Source of the DNA: Curvibacter sp. CHRR-16
GTDB taxonomy: Bacteria > Pseudomonadota > Gammaproteobacteria > Burkholderiales > Burkholderiaceae_C
Reading direction: 5' to 3'
DNA: 64,000 nucleotides
Assembly (NCBI RefSeq): GCF_018474005.1
Contig: NZ_JAHCSH010000003.1
Coordinates: forward strand, 124,001-188,000
The stretch's first letter is position 1. The number at the start of each line of letters is the position of its first letter. Position numbers and translations under genes: made by a program. Positions 29,489-38,309 of the stretch are shown here, piece by piece. Under the pieces are notes generated by a model. The model had not been told where the DNA came from. It searched no databases and saw nothing but the letters and a program-made list of their open reading frames with translations.

Positions 29489-30292
29489 ATGAGCACCCAT
29501 GCTGCCCCCTCCACCACCCCACTGCGCTGGCTGCAGCGGCTAGGCCGTGCTGCCCTGCCGTGGCTGGTGCCTATCGTCTTGCTGCTGCTGTGGCAACTGG
29601 CCAGCAGCGTGGGCTTTATTTCTACCCGCGTGCTGCCCGCCCCCGTGGATGTGGCGCTGGCGTTTGAGCGGCTGGCCTTGTCGGGCGAGTTGTGGACGCA
29701 TGTGAAAGTGAGCACTTGGCGTGCCCTCACCGGCTTGGCCATTGGCGGCAGCCTGGGGCTGCTGGCGGGCTTGCTCACCGGCACCGCCCGCTGGGCCGAA
29801 ACGCTGCTGGACTCCACCGTGCAAATGGTGCGCAACATCCCGGCGCTGGCCCTCATTCCGCTGGTCATTTTGTGGTTCGGCATCGACGAGGCGGCCAAGC
29901 TCTTCCTCATTGCCGTGGCGGTGTTCTTCCCCATTTACCTCAACACCTTCCATGGCATCCGGCAGGTAGACCCGGCCCTCATCGAGATGGGGCGCAGCTA
30001 CGGCCTGTCGCGCTGGCAGCTGTACACCCAGATCGTGCTGCCCGGTGCGCTGGCGTCCATTCTGGTGGGCTTGCGGTTTTCGCTCGGGCTGATGTGGGTC
30101 ATCCTCATCGTGGCCGAAACCATCTCGGCGCAGGCGGGCATTGGCTACCTGACCATGAACGCCCGCGAGTTTTTGCAAACCGATGTGGTGCTGGTGGGCA
30201 TCTTGCTCTACGCCGCGCTGGGCAAGCTGGCTGACGCTGCCGCCCGCTGGCTAGAGCGTCTGTGGCTGCGCTGGCATCCGTCTTATGCCTAA
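29489..30292 (+). CDS. ssuC: Sulfonate ABC transporter permease SsuC
   Basis: 267 residues, six membrane helices (WLVPIVLLLLWQLASSVGF; ALALIPLVILWFGIDEAAKL). The ATPase-docking loop is EMGRSYGLSRWQLYTQIVLPGALASILVGL. Typical SsuC/TauC length. It starts 12 bases after ssuD. Confidence 0.92.
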   Translation: MSTHAAPSTTPLRWLQRLGRAALPWLVPIVLLLLWQLASSVGFISTRVLPAPVDVALAFERLALSGELWTHVKVSTWRALTGLAIGGSLGLLAGLLTGTARWAETLLDSTVQMVRNIPALALIPLVILWFGIDEAAKLFLIAVAVFFPIYLNTFHGIRQVDPALIEMGRSYGLSRWQLYTQIVLPGALASILVGLRFSLGLMWVILIVAETISAQAGIGYLTMNAREFLQTDVVLVGILLYAALGKLADAAARWLERLWLRWHPSYA

Positions 30293-30300
30293 AACACGCT

Positions 30301-30353
30301 TGCTATCAATTTAATAGCTACCCCAGCTTGCTGCATAAGCTCTAGAGGCCAAT

Positions 30354-30357
<4 letters not shown>
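30301..30357. repeat. Comamonadaceae-type dispersed intergenic repeat
   Basis: The stretch begins TGCTATCAATTTAATAGCTA (an inverted repeat TGCTAT/ATAGC), continues with AGCTT...AAGCT, and ends CTCTAGAGGCCAATTTGA. I recognise this layout from intergenic repeats common in Comamonadaceae genomes (small palindromes ending GCTAGAGGCCA). The end of the repeat supplies the ribosome site and TTG start of ssuB. The family name is recalled, not searched. Confidence 0.65.
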
Positions 30358-31208
<851 letters not shown>

Positions 31209-31219
31209 GGAGAAAAGCC

Positions 31220-31435
31220 ATGAGCATCCAAGCCATCAACGTACGCAACCAATTTCGCGGCAAAGTGCGCGAAATCATCCGCGGCGACGTCGTGTCCGAA
31301 GTAGACGTCGAAACCCCTTGGGGCATCGTCACCTCGGTCATCACCACCCGCTCGGTGGACGACCTGCAACTGCAAGTCGGCTCCGAAGTGGTCGCGCTGG
31401 TCAAGTCCACCGAGGTGTCGTTGGCGAAGTTGTGA
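31220..31435 (+). CDS. Mop-type (molbindin) oxyanion-binding domain protein
   Basis: 71 residues from ATG 31220 with a strong AAGGAGA site. One Mop/TOBE domain: INVRNQFRGKVREIIRGDVV, then VDVETPWGIVTSVITTRSVDDLQLQVGSEVVALVKSTEVSLAKL. Such small proteins bind molybdate or tungstate as oligomers. It ends the ssu operon, 11 bases after ssuB. Its presence in a sulfonate operon is common in Burkholderiales as far as I recall; the reason is not established, possibly oxyanion sensing or discrimination between molybdate and sulfate. Confidence 0.85.
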   Translation: MSIQAINVRNQFRGKVREIIRGDVVSEVDVETPWGIVTSVITTRSVDDLQLQVGSEVVALVKSTEVSLAKL

Positions 31436-31821
31436 GCGGCTGAACACTTCTACACATTTACGCCGGCTGCTAAAGCACTCGGCGTAACTTTGGTAGCCTT
31501 GCTATTACGCTACTTACGCAACTGTGTTTAGCACCTCATCCAATCGGGGGCAGGTGCAAGCAGTTGCGATACAGGTCTTCTGCTTCCGACCACTATGCCG
31601 ACTGTGCAGTGGTGCCCCCAAAAGACTTGGCAAGCTCTTTTACGTGCTCTCGTTGCTTCTTTCACTTGGTTCTGCGTATGCACTACATGCGATGAACAAC
31701 GCCGAAAGAACGCATAATCTTATACCTAGGTGTCGCATTCCGGCCAATCATATGGCCGTCCGGGATGCGACAATTAATATTCACGCACGTGCGACAGCTT
31801 TCGTATTGAGTAAGGAATGAA
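31436..31821. other. Intergenic stretch with a hairpin, no convincing gene
   Basis: A 386-base gap between the ssu operon and an AT-rich acyltransferase gene. The GC content falls along the gap. A possible 98-codon plus-strand frame (31524-31820) has no ribosome site, no recognisable domain and spans a strong hairpin, so I do not call it. The main structure is the inverted repeat at 31731-31772. Confidence 0.6.
31731..31772 (+). repeat. 13-bp-arm inverted repeat upstream of the acyltransferase
   Basis: TGTCGCATTCCGG (31731-31743) pairs with CCGGGATGCGACA (31760-31772); in a plus-strand transcript all 13 positions pair (one G-U). The 16-base loop contains CATATG. No T-run follows, so it is not a standard terminator. 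It lies 49 bases before the acyltransferase start. Confidence 0.6.
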
Positions 31822-32904
31822 ATGGGCTTCTTACGCTTTTTATTGGCAATGACTGTTGTCTTTGCACACTTGCATTTCATTCACCCAATTTTTGGTGATT
31901 CTCGATTCGCTGTTCAGATGTTCTTCATCATTTCAGGCTTCTATATTTCCATGATTTGGAGCGAAAAATATTCAAGCCTCAAAAGTCCGATTTCTGCATT
32001 CTATCTTTCACGTGCATTACGCATCTACCCGCTTTATTACATAGTATTAATTATTTCCATCCTGATTGCCTGGTTTGGCTTAAGCTCAGGTCATATTTCC
32101 GCACTTATGGCCTTACTTGCATATCCAGTACACGGAGCACTAAGCTCGTCCGTTCATCTACCACAGCTAACAATTTTAGGCATGGATATATATCCATTTT
32201 TGGGTCGTTTGGATGATGGCTCACTAGAGTTTCTCAATCAACAATTCGCTTATCCAAGGCCATACATATTTGAGTATTTTTTCATACCGCAAGCTTGGAG
32301 CTTAAGCCTTGAGCTAATGTTTTATTTAATTGCTCCATTTATATTGAAAAGAACTCGCCTATTAATCGGGCTAGCGATTACATCCTTGACTTTGCGTCTG
32401 ATACTTTGGAAATATGGATTCAACCAAGACCCTTGGACATTTCGCGCCTTACCACTAGAATTGAGTTTATTTATTGCTGGCGCACTATCCCAGAAGCTCT
32501 CAACACACTTCGGCATCACAATTAAGAAAACGGCGCATGCGAATTTTATTTTTTTGGCAATCGGAGCAATACCAATTGTATTGACACTAACCATTAAATT
32601 TGCATTATTAACCATAGGGGAGTCAGCTTATTGGCTATACTACGCAATAACATTGACAACACTACCGTTTTTATTTCACGCCACCAAACTATATAAATTT
32701 GACAGGGCTTTAGGCGAACTTTCATATCCTGTCTATATTTCTCACTGGCTTGTAATTTCCACCTTCTTTGTGCTTGACATTCCTTTAGAAAACAATTACC
32801 CCATCGTGATTTTCACAATTATCTTGGAAAGCTTTCTTCTCAATATTATTCAATTAAAAATTGACATTTTTAGAAATCGACTAGCGATGTCAAAATCTAT
32901 ATAA
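31822..32904 (+). CDS. Membrane acyltransferase, acyltransferase-3 (OafA/YrhL) family
   Basis: 360 residues, about ten membrane helices. Family marks: GFLRFLLAMTVVFAHLHFIHP with the early His, FFIISGFYISMIWSEKYS, SFYLSRALRIYPLYYIV-like arginine helix (AFYLSRALRIYPLYYI), and LGELSYPVYISHWLVI near the end. Such enzymes O-acetylate or O-acylate surface polysaccharides or other glycans. Ribosome site AAGGA. The gene is strikingly AT-rich (many ATA, TTA, AAT codons) compared with neighbours, which points to recent transfer. No other polysaccharide genes are adjacent, so the acceptor cannot be inferred. Confidence 0.88.
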   Translation: MGFLRFLLAMTVVFAHLHFIHPIFGDSRFAVQMFFIISGFYISMIWSEKYSSLKSPISAFYLSRALRIYPLYYIVLIISILIAWFGLSSGHISALMALLAYPVHGALSSSVHLPQLTILGMDIYPFLGRLDDGSLEFLNQQFAYPRPYIFEYFFIPQAWSLSLELMFYLIAPFILKRTRLLIGLAITSLTLRLILWKYGFNQDPWTFRALPLELSLFIAGALSQKLSTHFGITIKKTAHANFIFLAIGAIPIVLTLTIKFALLTIGESAYWLYYAITLTTLPFLFHATKLYKFDRALGELSYPVYISHWLVISTFFVLDIPLENNYPIVIFTIILESFLLNIIQLKIDIFRNRLAMSKSI

Positions 32905-33084
32905 CTAGCGCTCAAATCCACTTGCTTTAATCTAGCAAGGTCTGCATACCCCCACAACAGCGCGAGTTGATGCGCAATTGTTCACATTGCGAAACTAGCG
33001 CTGAATTAGCGACTGATTTCATGCTCACTTGACCTGTTTTCGGCACGCCATTCACAAGTTCGACTGCGCAAGCATCATCAGCTA
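32905..33084. other. Decayed intergenic DNA after the acyltransferase
   Basis: Between the acyltransferase and the IS5 remnant I see no gene. A minus-strand frame of 80 codons (32927-33169) overlaps the transposase remnant in another frame and has no recognisable domain. The stretch is probably debris from the insertion element or from the transfer event. Confidence 0.5.
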
Positions 33085-33402
33085 ATACTGGCGGCCCTTC
33101 TTGGTAGAGCTGCAAGCGGCAATCAAGGTGGGATACATCACCGTTCTGGTCTTTAGCATCAGGCCGCACTCACTATGTTTGGCGTTGACAGTGGCCAACA
33201 TCTATTGGCCTAGGTCATCTTCTTCAAGGAGGTGGCGAAATCGCAGGATGGTGCGCTCGCAGCGTAAGACCGCACCCTAGTGGGCAAACTCTCGGTACAG
33301 CGGTGTATCGGTCAGGGCCTAGTGCATGGCCGAGTCGGAATGACGTAAATAGATGTGCAGCATCGCCTCGATGGGAAATAGTATGGGTTTCGGATAGTGA
33401 TT
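33085..33402 (-). pseudogene. IS5-family transposase remnant
   Basis: Conceptual minus-strand translation in one frame gives HYPKPILFPIEAMLHIYLRH, then SDSAMH, ALTDTPLYREFA, RTILRFRHLLEEDDLGQ, MLATVNAKHSECGLMLK and a segment like LIAACSSTKK. This is the N-terminal part of an IS5-group transposase (InsH-type, usually PIEAMLRIHF...SDPAMEEAL...TILRFRHLLE...LATVN...LML..GTVVDATLIAAPSSTKN). At least four in-frame stop codons and small deletions interrupt it. The catalytic DDE part is absent. Terminal inverted repeats were not found. Confidence 0.8.
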
Positions 33403-33405
33403 CCA

Positions 33406-33987
33406 CTAATCCGCATGGTGCACCACCCGCTCGATGCGCTTATCGGGCACCAGCCACAACAAGGCCACCAGCACATAGAGGGCTTGCGAGAGCCAGTTGA
33501 CCTCGAACGCGCTGAGCATACCCACCAGATACAACACGGGCGAGAGCTTGCCTTTCCAGTCCGCACCCAGTGCGTGCTGCAGCGGCGAATGCTCCCCATC
33601 GGTAGCCACAATGGCGCGCTGCAGCAGGTAGTAAGCAATGGCCGCCATCAGCAGCACAAAGCCATAGGCGGCGCTAGGCAAAGCAGCGAAGTGGTTTTCC
33701 CCCATCCACCCAGTAGCCCATGGAAAGAGCGAGAGCCAGAACAGCAGGTGCAAATTGGCCCACAGCACCGAGGCCGACACATGCTTGGCCGCATGCAGCA
33801 AATGGTGGTGGTTGTTCCAGTAAATGCCCACGTACACAAAGCTGAGCACGTAGCTCAAAAATACCGGCACCAAGGGCTGCAGCGTGGCCCAGTCCGTGCC
33901 ATGCGGCACCTTGAGCTCCAACACCATGATGGTGATGATGATGGCCAACACGCCATCGCTGAAAGCCTCTAAACGGTTCTTGCCCAT
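33406..33987 (-). CDS. TMEM175-like (DUF1211) integral membrane protein, putative K+ channel
   Basis: 193 residues from ATG 33987, chosen for its GGGAGGTGACC ribosome site. Six hydrophobic segments; the first begins with the family-defining FSD motif (RLEAFSDGVLAIIITIMVLEL). Bacterial members of this family conduct potassium in the absence of a classical selectivity filter. WNNHHHLLHAAKHV and WANLHLLFWLSLFPW are typical of the second and third helices. The gene ends directly beside the IS5 remnant, and its 5' side abuts the truncated antitoxin fragment, so both borders look rearranged. Confidence 0.87.
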   Translation of the reverse strand: MGKNRLEAFSDGVLAIIITIMVLELKVPHGTDWATLQPLVPVFLSYVLSFVYVGIYWNNHHHLLHAAKHVSASVLWANLHLLFWLSLFPWATGWMGENHFAALPSAAYGFVLLMAAIAYYLLQRAIVATDGEHSPLQHALGADWKGKLSPVLYLVGMLSAFEVNWLSQALYVLVALLWLVPDKRIERVVHHAD

Positions 33988-34058
33988 GGTCACCTCCCGC
34001 AGTACATATGGGCAGTGACTGTACGCCCTATTGGCCGATTTTCTGTCGATTGCATAGC

Positions 34059-34139
34059 ATGTTCGGCACACCCCCAAAGGTCGTATCCATTGAAGACATG
34101 AACCGTGCCATTGCCGCCAAGGGGGCCAGCGCACGATGA
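34059..34139 (+). pseudogene. C-terminal fragment of a VapB-type antitoxin
   Basis: ATG at 34059 gives MFGTPPKVVSIEDMNRAIAA followed by KGASAR and a stop that overlaps the vapC ATG (ATGA). The SIEDMNRAIA motif is the toxin-wrapping tail of AbrB-fold VapB antitoxins, which are normally about 75-85 residues. The N-terminal DNA-binding AbrB domain is missing; upstream DNA in the same frame does not resemble it. The fragment could still be translated and bind VapC but could not autoregulate. Confidence 0.6.
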
Positions 34140-34531
34140 TTGGATTGGATACCAATGTCTTGGTGCGCTACATCATGCAAGATGATGCTGCGCAGTCGAA
34201 AAAAGCCACGAAGTTACTGGAATCCCTGACCCCGACCGAACCGGGTTTCGTTCCCTTGGTGGTCGTTGTAGAGCTTTTCTGGGTACTGTCCAGCGCTTAC
34301 GAACTCTCCAGAGAGCAGATCGCTGCAGCGTTAGATGCCTTGATCCACTCCAAACAACTAACCGTTGAGAAGAAGGATCAAGTGGTTCGTGCGCTGCGCG
34401 TGTACTCGGCAAGCACGGCAGATTTTCCTGATTGCCTGATTGAGCGCACGGCCAATGCAGCTGGGTGCGAGCGAGTCATGACGTTTGATGTGGGTGCAGC
34501 CAAGAAAGCAGGGATGGTGCTGATCGCATGA
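34136..34531 (+). CDS. vapC: PIN-domain ribonuclease toxin, VapC type
   Basis: 131 residues. PIN-fold acidic residues are present: D5 (MIGLDTNVLVRY), E46 (VVVVELFWVL), D96/D99 (ADFPDCLI) and D118 (VMTFDVGAAKKAG), so the magnesium site looks complete. VapC toxins cut tRNA or rRNA. The start overlaps the stop of the antitoxin fragment, the usual vapBC arrangement. With a decapitated antitoxin the toxin is either weakly expressed, tamed by the remaining tail, or countered by another VapB elsewhere. Confidence 0.88.
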   Translation: MIGLDTNVLVRYIMQDDAAQSKKATKLLESLTPTEPGFVPLVVVVELFWVLSSAYELSREQIAAALDALIHSKQLTVEKKDQVVRALRVYSASTADFPDCLIERTANAAGCERVMTFDVGAAKKAGMVLIA

Positions 34532-34551
34532 CAAGTGTTATCGGCGCACCC

Positions 34552-35922
34552 CTACGCCCCCCCATGCAACCCCGCATACCAATTGGCTTGCGGGTGCTGT
34601 TGCTCCCAGTTGGCCAGCATCCAGGCACCACGGGCGGTGCCTTCTAGGGCGTCGGCGGACTTGACCAAGCGGCACTGGGGCAGCAGTTGCTGCAGGCTGC
34701 TGACGTAGGCCTCGTTGTCGGCAAACGGGCCTTCCACAATGACCATGCGGTCTGCCAAATCACCGTGGTTGACGGCCTGTATCAGGTCGCACGTGACCTG
34801 CGCGCAGTAGTACGAGGCCAAGGCCGGGCGCAGGTGCAGGGGCACGGCCAGCACGCCCTCGGGCACGGGCTGGCCTTGGCGCTGGATGCTGCCCTTTTGC
34901 CCCCGGTACGGCCCACCCGACTCCGCAAAGGCGGGCACGGCGGACCAGCCCTGTTGCAGCAGTTCGCGCAGAGCAGCAGGGGTGGCCAAGGACGGGTCAG
35001 CCCCTGCACACAGGTAGGCGAACTCGCGCCCCGCCATGAAGCGGCTGGTGGGCACGGGCTGGCCCGATACGGACACGTTGACCAACTGGTCACGCTCGGG
35101 GTGCAGGCCTTGGATGGCGGCAGCGGCCGAGGCTTGGTTGGCCATGACGATGCACCATGTGCCCGTGGACACCACGGTGGCGTTGGGCTGCACTTTCAGG
35201 TGGCGGGCCAGGCAGGCATTGCTGTCGTGCACGCCCACATAGACCTGGCAGTCGGCAGGCAGGCCGGTTTTGCGCGCCAGTGCGGGGCGCAGAGGCCCCA
35301 GCACCTCCCACGCTTTGCGCAGCGGGGGGAACAAGCTGTCCATGTGCTGCTGCGCCATCCAGCGCGCAAACTGCCCCTTGATCGGCTGCCACAGATGTGT
35401 GTGGCAGCCCAAGGACGACACTTCGGTGCTGGCTTGTTCGCAAAACCACCAAGCCCAGTACTGGGCATAGGGCAGCACGGCCTGCACCTGCTTCCACGCC
35501 TGCGGAAACTGTTGGCGCAACCAGTACAGCTGCAAACCCGCGTTCAGGCCCAAAGGCAGGTCGGGCGATCCCGTGTCGGCAAAAGCATCCGCCTGGGCGA
35601 TGAACTGCTCGCGCACCGCACCGTAACCATCCCACTCGTAGTCCATGACGGGCAAGGCCAAACCCGTGCCATGGATGGCGGCAAAGGCCGCCCCGTGGGT
35701 GGTGACGATGATTTTGCGGATGTCGCTGCGCCCGGGCAGTTGGGGCAGCAGGTCCAGCAGCCAGTTTTCCACCCCCGCGGTATCGAGCGCCAGATAGTCG
35801 GGCGTGGGCACCGAGCCGTTCTTTTGCACTTGGCGGTACAGCACCTCGCCTTTGGTGTTGATGAGGATGACCTTGGCGTGCGTTTTGCCAACGTCCAGCA
35901 CCAGCGTATGGCTCATGGGCAT
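34552..35922 (-). CDS. rhaK: FGGY-family sugar kinase RhaK (L-rhamnulose kinase)
   Basis: About 456 residues. FGGY kinase: ATP/sugar site HTLVLDVGKTHAKVILINTKG at the N-terminus, VYVGVHDSNACLARHL and VVSTGTWCIVMANQA in the second domain. ATG at 35922 overlaps the stop of the mutarotase gene (TGATG); a second ATG at 35916 is equally possible. As last gene of a rhizobial-type rhamnose operon it should phosphorylate L-rhamnulose. The frame continues upstream to 36009 inside the mutarotase gene, which I reject. Confidence 0.88.
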   Translation of the reverse strand: MPMSHTLVLDVGKTHAKVILINTKGEVLYRQVQKNGSVPTPDYLALDTAGVENWLLDLLPQLPGRSDIRKIIVTTHGAAFAAIHGTGLALPVMDYEWDGYGAVREQFIAQADAFADTGSPDLPLGLNAGLQLYWLRQQFPQAWKQVQAVLPYAQYWAWWFCEQASTEVSSLGCHTHLWQPIKGQFARWMAQQHMDSLFPPLRKAWEVLGPLRPALARKTGLPADCQVYVGVHDSNACLARHLKVQPNATVVSTGTWCIVMANQASAAAAIQGLHPERDQLVNVSVSGQPVPTSRFMAGREFAYLCAGADPSLATPAALRELLQQGWSAVPAFAESGGPYRGQKGSIQRQGQPVPEGVLAVPLHLRPALASYYCAQVTCDLIQAVNHGDLADRMVIVEGPFADNEAYVSSLQQLLPQCRLVKSADALEGTARGAWMLANWEQQHPQANWYAGLHGGA

Positions 35923-36242
35923 CAGTCCAAGTGGAAAACGCAATCCAAGGGCTCCACCACGGGTGAGCCATCGGGGTTGGTGCGCATGAGGGGCTGCATG
36001 TGCTGCCACCAGCGCTGCATCACCGGATGATTGGGCAAACTGTCCATGCGGTGCGTACGGCTGCGGCGCAGCACGGCAAACAGCACCAGCGAGGTTTTGT
36101 CCAAATAGATGCTGTAGTCGCTAATGCCCACGCTGTGCAGCAGGTCGCGCAGCTCGGGCCACAGCGCATCGTGGCGGCGTTGGTATTCGGCTTCATGGCC
36201 GGGCAACAAGAACATGCGAAAAGCGATTTTTTCAGTCTGCAT
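35922..36242 (-). CDS. rhaM: L-rhamnose mutarotase
   Basis: 106 residues, dimeric ferredoxin-like alpha/beta barrel. The family pattern is complete: [20 protein letters not shown] (the catalytic His22 region of E. coli RhaM), [31 protein letters not shown], and [10 protein letters not shown] followed by LDCVFHLD. It interconverts alpha and beta L-rhamnopyranose. Named rhaU in Rhizobium. GGGAGTTGCC precedes the ATG. Confidence 0.93.
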   Translation of the reverse strand: MQTEKIAFRMFLLPGHEAEYQRRHDALWPELRDLLHSVGISDYSIYLDKTSLVLFAVLRRSRTHRMDSLPNHPVMQRWWQHMQPLMRTNPDGSPVVEPLDCVFHLD

Positions 36243-36253
36243 GGCAACTCCCT

Positions 36254-37249
36254 TTAAGCACTGGCCTTATTGGCTTTGGCTGCCTTGCCCGCACGCTGCT
36301 GCCAGCGCTGTATCCAGCCGGGCAACACCATGGAGAGGATGAGCAGCACGCCCATGATCATGGTCATGACAATGCCGCTGACATTGAGCATGCCCAGCGC
36401 AAAGGTGAACACCCCCGTGAGCACAGCAGCCAGCATGGTGCCCAGCAAAGTGCCTTTGCCACCGCTGATGGACACGCCACCCAAAATGACCATGGTGATG
36501 ACATCGAGCTCCCAGCCCATGGCCAAATTGGGCCGCGTGCTGCCAATGCGCCCGGTGAGCAAAATGGCCGCCACCGCTGCCATGAGCCCGGCAAACACAA
36601 ACAAAGCCATGCGGTACTGGTCCACGGCAATGCCGCTGAAGCGCGCCGCCACTGCATTGCTGCCAATGGCGTAGATGCGCCGCCCATGCACGGTGCGGTG
36701 CAGCACCAAGCCCGTGGCCAGCGCCAACACCAAAAGCACCAACACCTCCAGCGGCACGATGAAGTCGGGCCAGCCCAGCACATCGCCCACGGTGCCATTG
36801 CCCCAGTTGACCAAGGTCTCGGGGTAGCCGGTAATGGCTTGGTCACCCAGCGTCACTTGGGCCAGACCACGGTACAGCGACAGCGTGCCAATGGTGACCA
36901 CGATGGACGGCAGCTTCCAGCGCGTGACCAGCCAGCCGTTGAGCAAGCCGCACAGCAAGCCCGTGACCACAGCAGCCAGCAGCATGGGCCACAAGCCCGC
37001 CCCCGCCTGCATGGCCAAGCCCATGGCCAGCGAACACAGGGCCATGGTGGCGGCCACGGACAGGTCTATCTCCCCGGCGATGATGAGCAAGGTCATGGCC
37101 AGCGCGACCAAACCTTTCTCGGTGAAGTTGTAGGTACTGTCGGCGATGGCAAAGGGCGACACAAAGCCCGGTATTTGGAAACCAAACACGAGATAGACCA
37201 AGAGGATGAGGCACACCAGCACCCGCTCCCACGTATCGAACACTTTCAT
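36254..37249 (-). CDS. rhaQ: Rhamnose ABC transporter permease RhaQ
   Basis: 331 residues, RbsC-type permease with about eight to ten membrane helices. Conserved motifs: [20 protein letters not shown], and [22 protein letters not shown] near the C-terminus. The start overlaps the stop of rhaP by four bases (ATGA). With rhaP it forms the heterodimeric channel of the CUT2 importer. Confidence 0.92.
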   Translation of the reverse strand: MKVFDTWERVLVCLILLVYLVFGFQIPGFVSPFAIADSTYNFTEKGLVALAMTLLIIAGEIDLSVAATMALCSLAMGLAMQAGAGLWPMLLAAVVTGLLCGLLNGWLVTRWKLPSIVVTIGTLSLYRGLAQVTLGDQAITGYPETLVNWGNGTVGDVLGWPDFIVPLEVLVLLVLALATGLVLHRTVHGRRIYAIGSNAVAARFSGIAVDQYRMALFVFAGLMAAVAAILLTGRIGSTRPNLAMGWELDVITMVILGGVSISGGKGTLLGTMLAAVLTGVFTFALGMLNVSGIVMTMIMGVLLILSMVLPGWIQRWQQRAGKAAKANKASA

Positions 37250-38283
37250 GCGGTGCGCTCCTTCATGGCATCCACCCGGGGCTCAGGGGCCGGGGTTGGG
37301 GGTTCCAAAATTTGGCGGCCTTGGGTGCGCTCGGCTTTGGCATTGAGCATGACGGACACCAAAATCACCGCCCCCGCAATGGCCTGCTGCCAAAACGGCG
37401 AGACCTGGATGACGGGCAGTGCCCCGTTGATGACACCAATGAACGCCACCCCCAACAAGGCCCCCAACACCGTGCCCACACCACCGCCGATGCTGACGCC
37501 CCCAATCACGCAGGCGGCGATCACGGTCAGCTCGTAACCCGAGGCCAAGTCCGTGAATGCGATGGAATAGCGCCCCACCCACAGCAAGCCCGCTATGCCG
37601 GCCAGCAAACCCGACAGGGTGTAGGCCATGACCAAGCGCTTGCGCACCGGAATACCCGCATACAGCGCTGCCGACGGGTTGCCGCCGTAGGCATACAGGT
37701 CGCGCCCTTCACGCCGCCAGCGCAGCAGGTAGGCGGTGAGCAGCACCAGCAGCACGGCCATCCACACCAAGGCCGAGATGTCCAACCAACTCTCGCGTGG
37801 CAAGCCTTTGATGAGGGGGTGTATCTCGTGGTCCGAAATCCACGCTCCGCCGCTGAGCACAAAAATAGCCCCCCGGTAGGCCGACATGGTGCCCAGCGTC
37901 ACGACGATGGGTGGCAGCTTGAACTGCATGATGAGCCAGCCATTGAGCGCGCCCAAAGCAGCCCCCACCCCGCACGCCAGCACCAACAAGGCCAGCAAAG
38001 GCAGCCCCGGAAAGACCTTGCCCGCCACAGCGCAGACCATGCCCGTCAGGGCTAGGTTGGAGGCCACCGACAAGTCCACACCGCGGGTGAGCAGCACCAG
38101 CATTTGGCCCATGACCAAAATGGCCAAGATGGACGAGTCATTGGCCATGTCCAGCAGGTTGCGCCAGCTAAAGAACACGGGCGAGCGCCAGCTCACCAGC
38201 GCCACGATGACGGCTATGGTCAATGCCAGCAGGTACTCGCGCTGCCTGCTGTGCCATGCCGTGATAGATAAGGTTTTGATCAC
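37246..38283 (-). CDS. rhaP: Rhamnose ABC transporter permease RhaP
   Basis: 345 residues; GTG start at 38283 supported by AGGAGA upstream. RbsC-type permease with LVLLTRGVDLSVASNLALTGM and the conserved IGGVSIGGGVGTVLGALLGV. The C-terminal tail is proline-rich and cytoplasmic. Together with RhaQ, RhaT and RhaS it imports L-rhamnose, as in the Rhizobium leguminosarum rhaRSTPQUK cluster. Confidence 0.92.
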   Translation of the reverse strand: MIKTLSITAWHSRQREYLLALTIAVIVALVSWRSPVFFSWRNLLDMANDSSILAILVMGQMLVLLTRGVDLSVASNLALTGMVCAVAGKVFPGLPLLALLVLACGVGAALGALNGWLIMQFKLPPIVVTLGTMSAYRGAIFVLSGGAWISDHEIHPLIKGLPRESWLDISALVWMAVLLVLLTAYLLRWRREGRDLYAYGGNPSAALYAGIPVRKRLVMAYTLSGLLAGIAGLLWVGRYSIAFTDLASGYELTVIAACVIGGVSIGGGVGTVLGALLGVAFIGVINGALPVIQVSPFWQQAIAGAVILVSVMLNAKAERTQGRQILEPPTPAPEPRVDAMKERTA

Positions 38284-38309
38284 AATGTCTCCTGCATCGT
38301 GGGGTGCTG

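Noticed and set aside
31524..31820. Possible 98-codon gene before the acyltransferase
   Set aside because: No ribosome site, no domain, and the frame runs through a strong hairpin.
34008..34139. Longer antitoxin reading frame starting at ATG 34008
   Set aside because: The extra residues (GSDCTPYWPIFCRLHS) do not resemble an AbrB domain and overlap the promoter region of the divergent channel gene.
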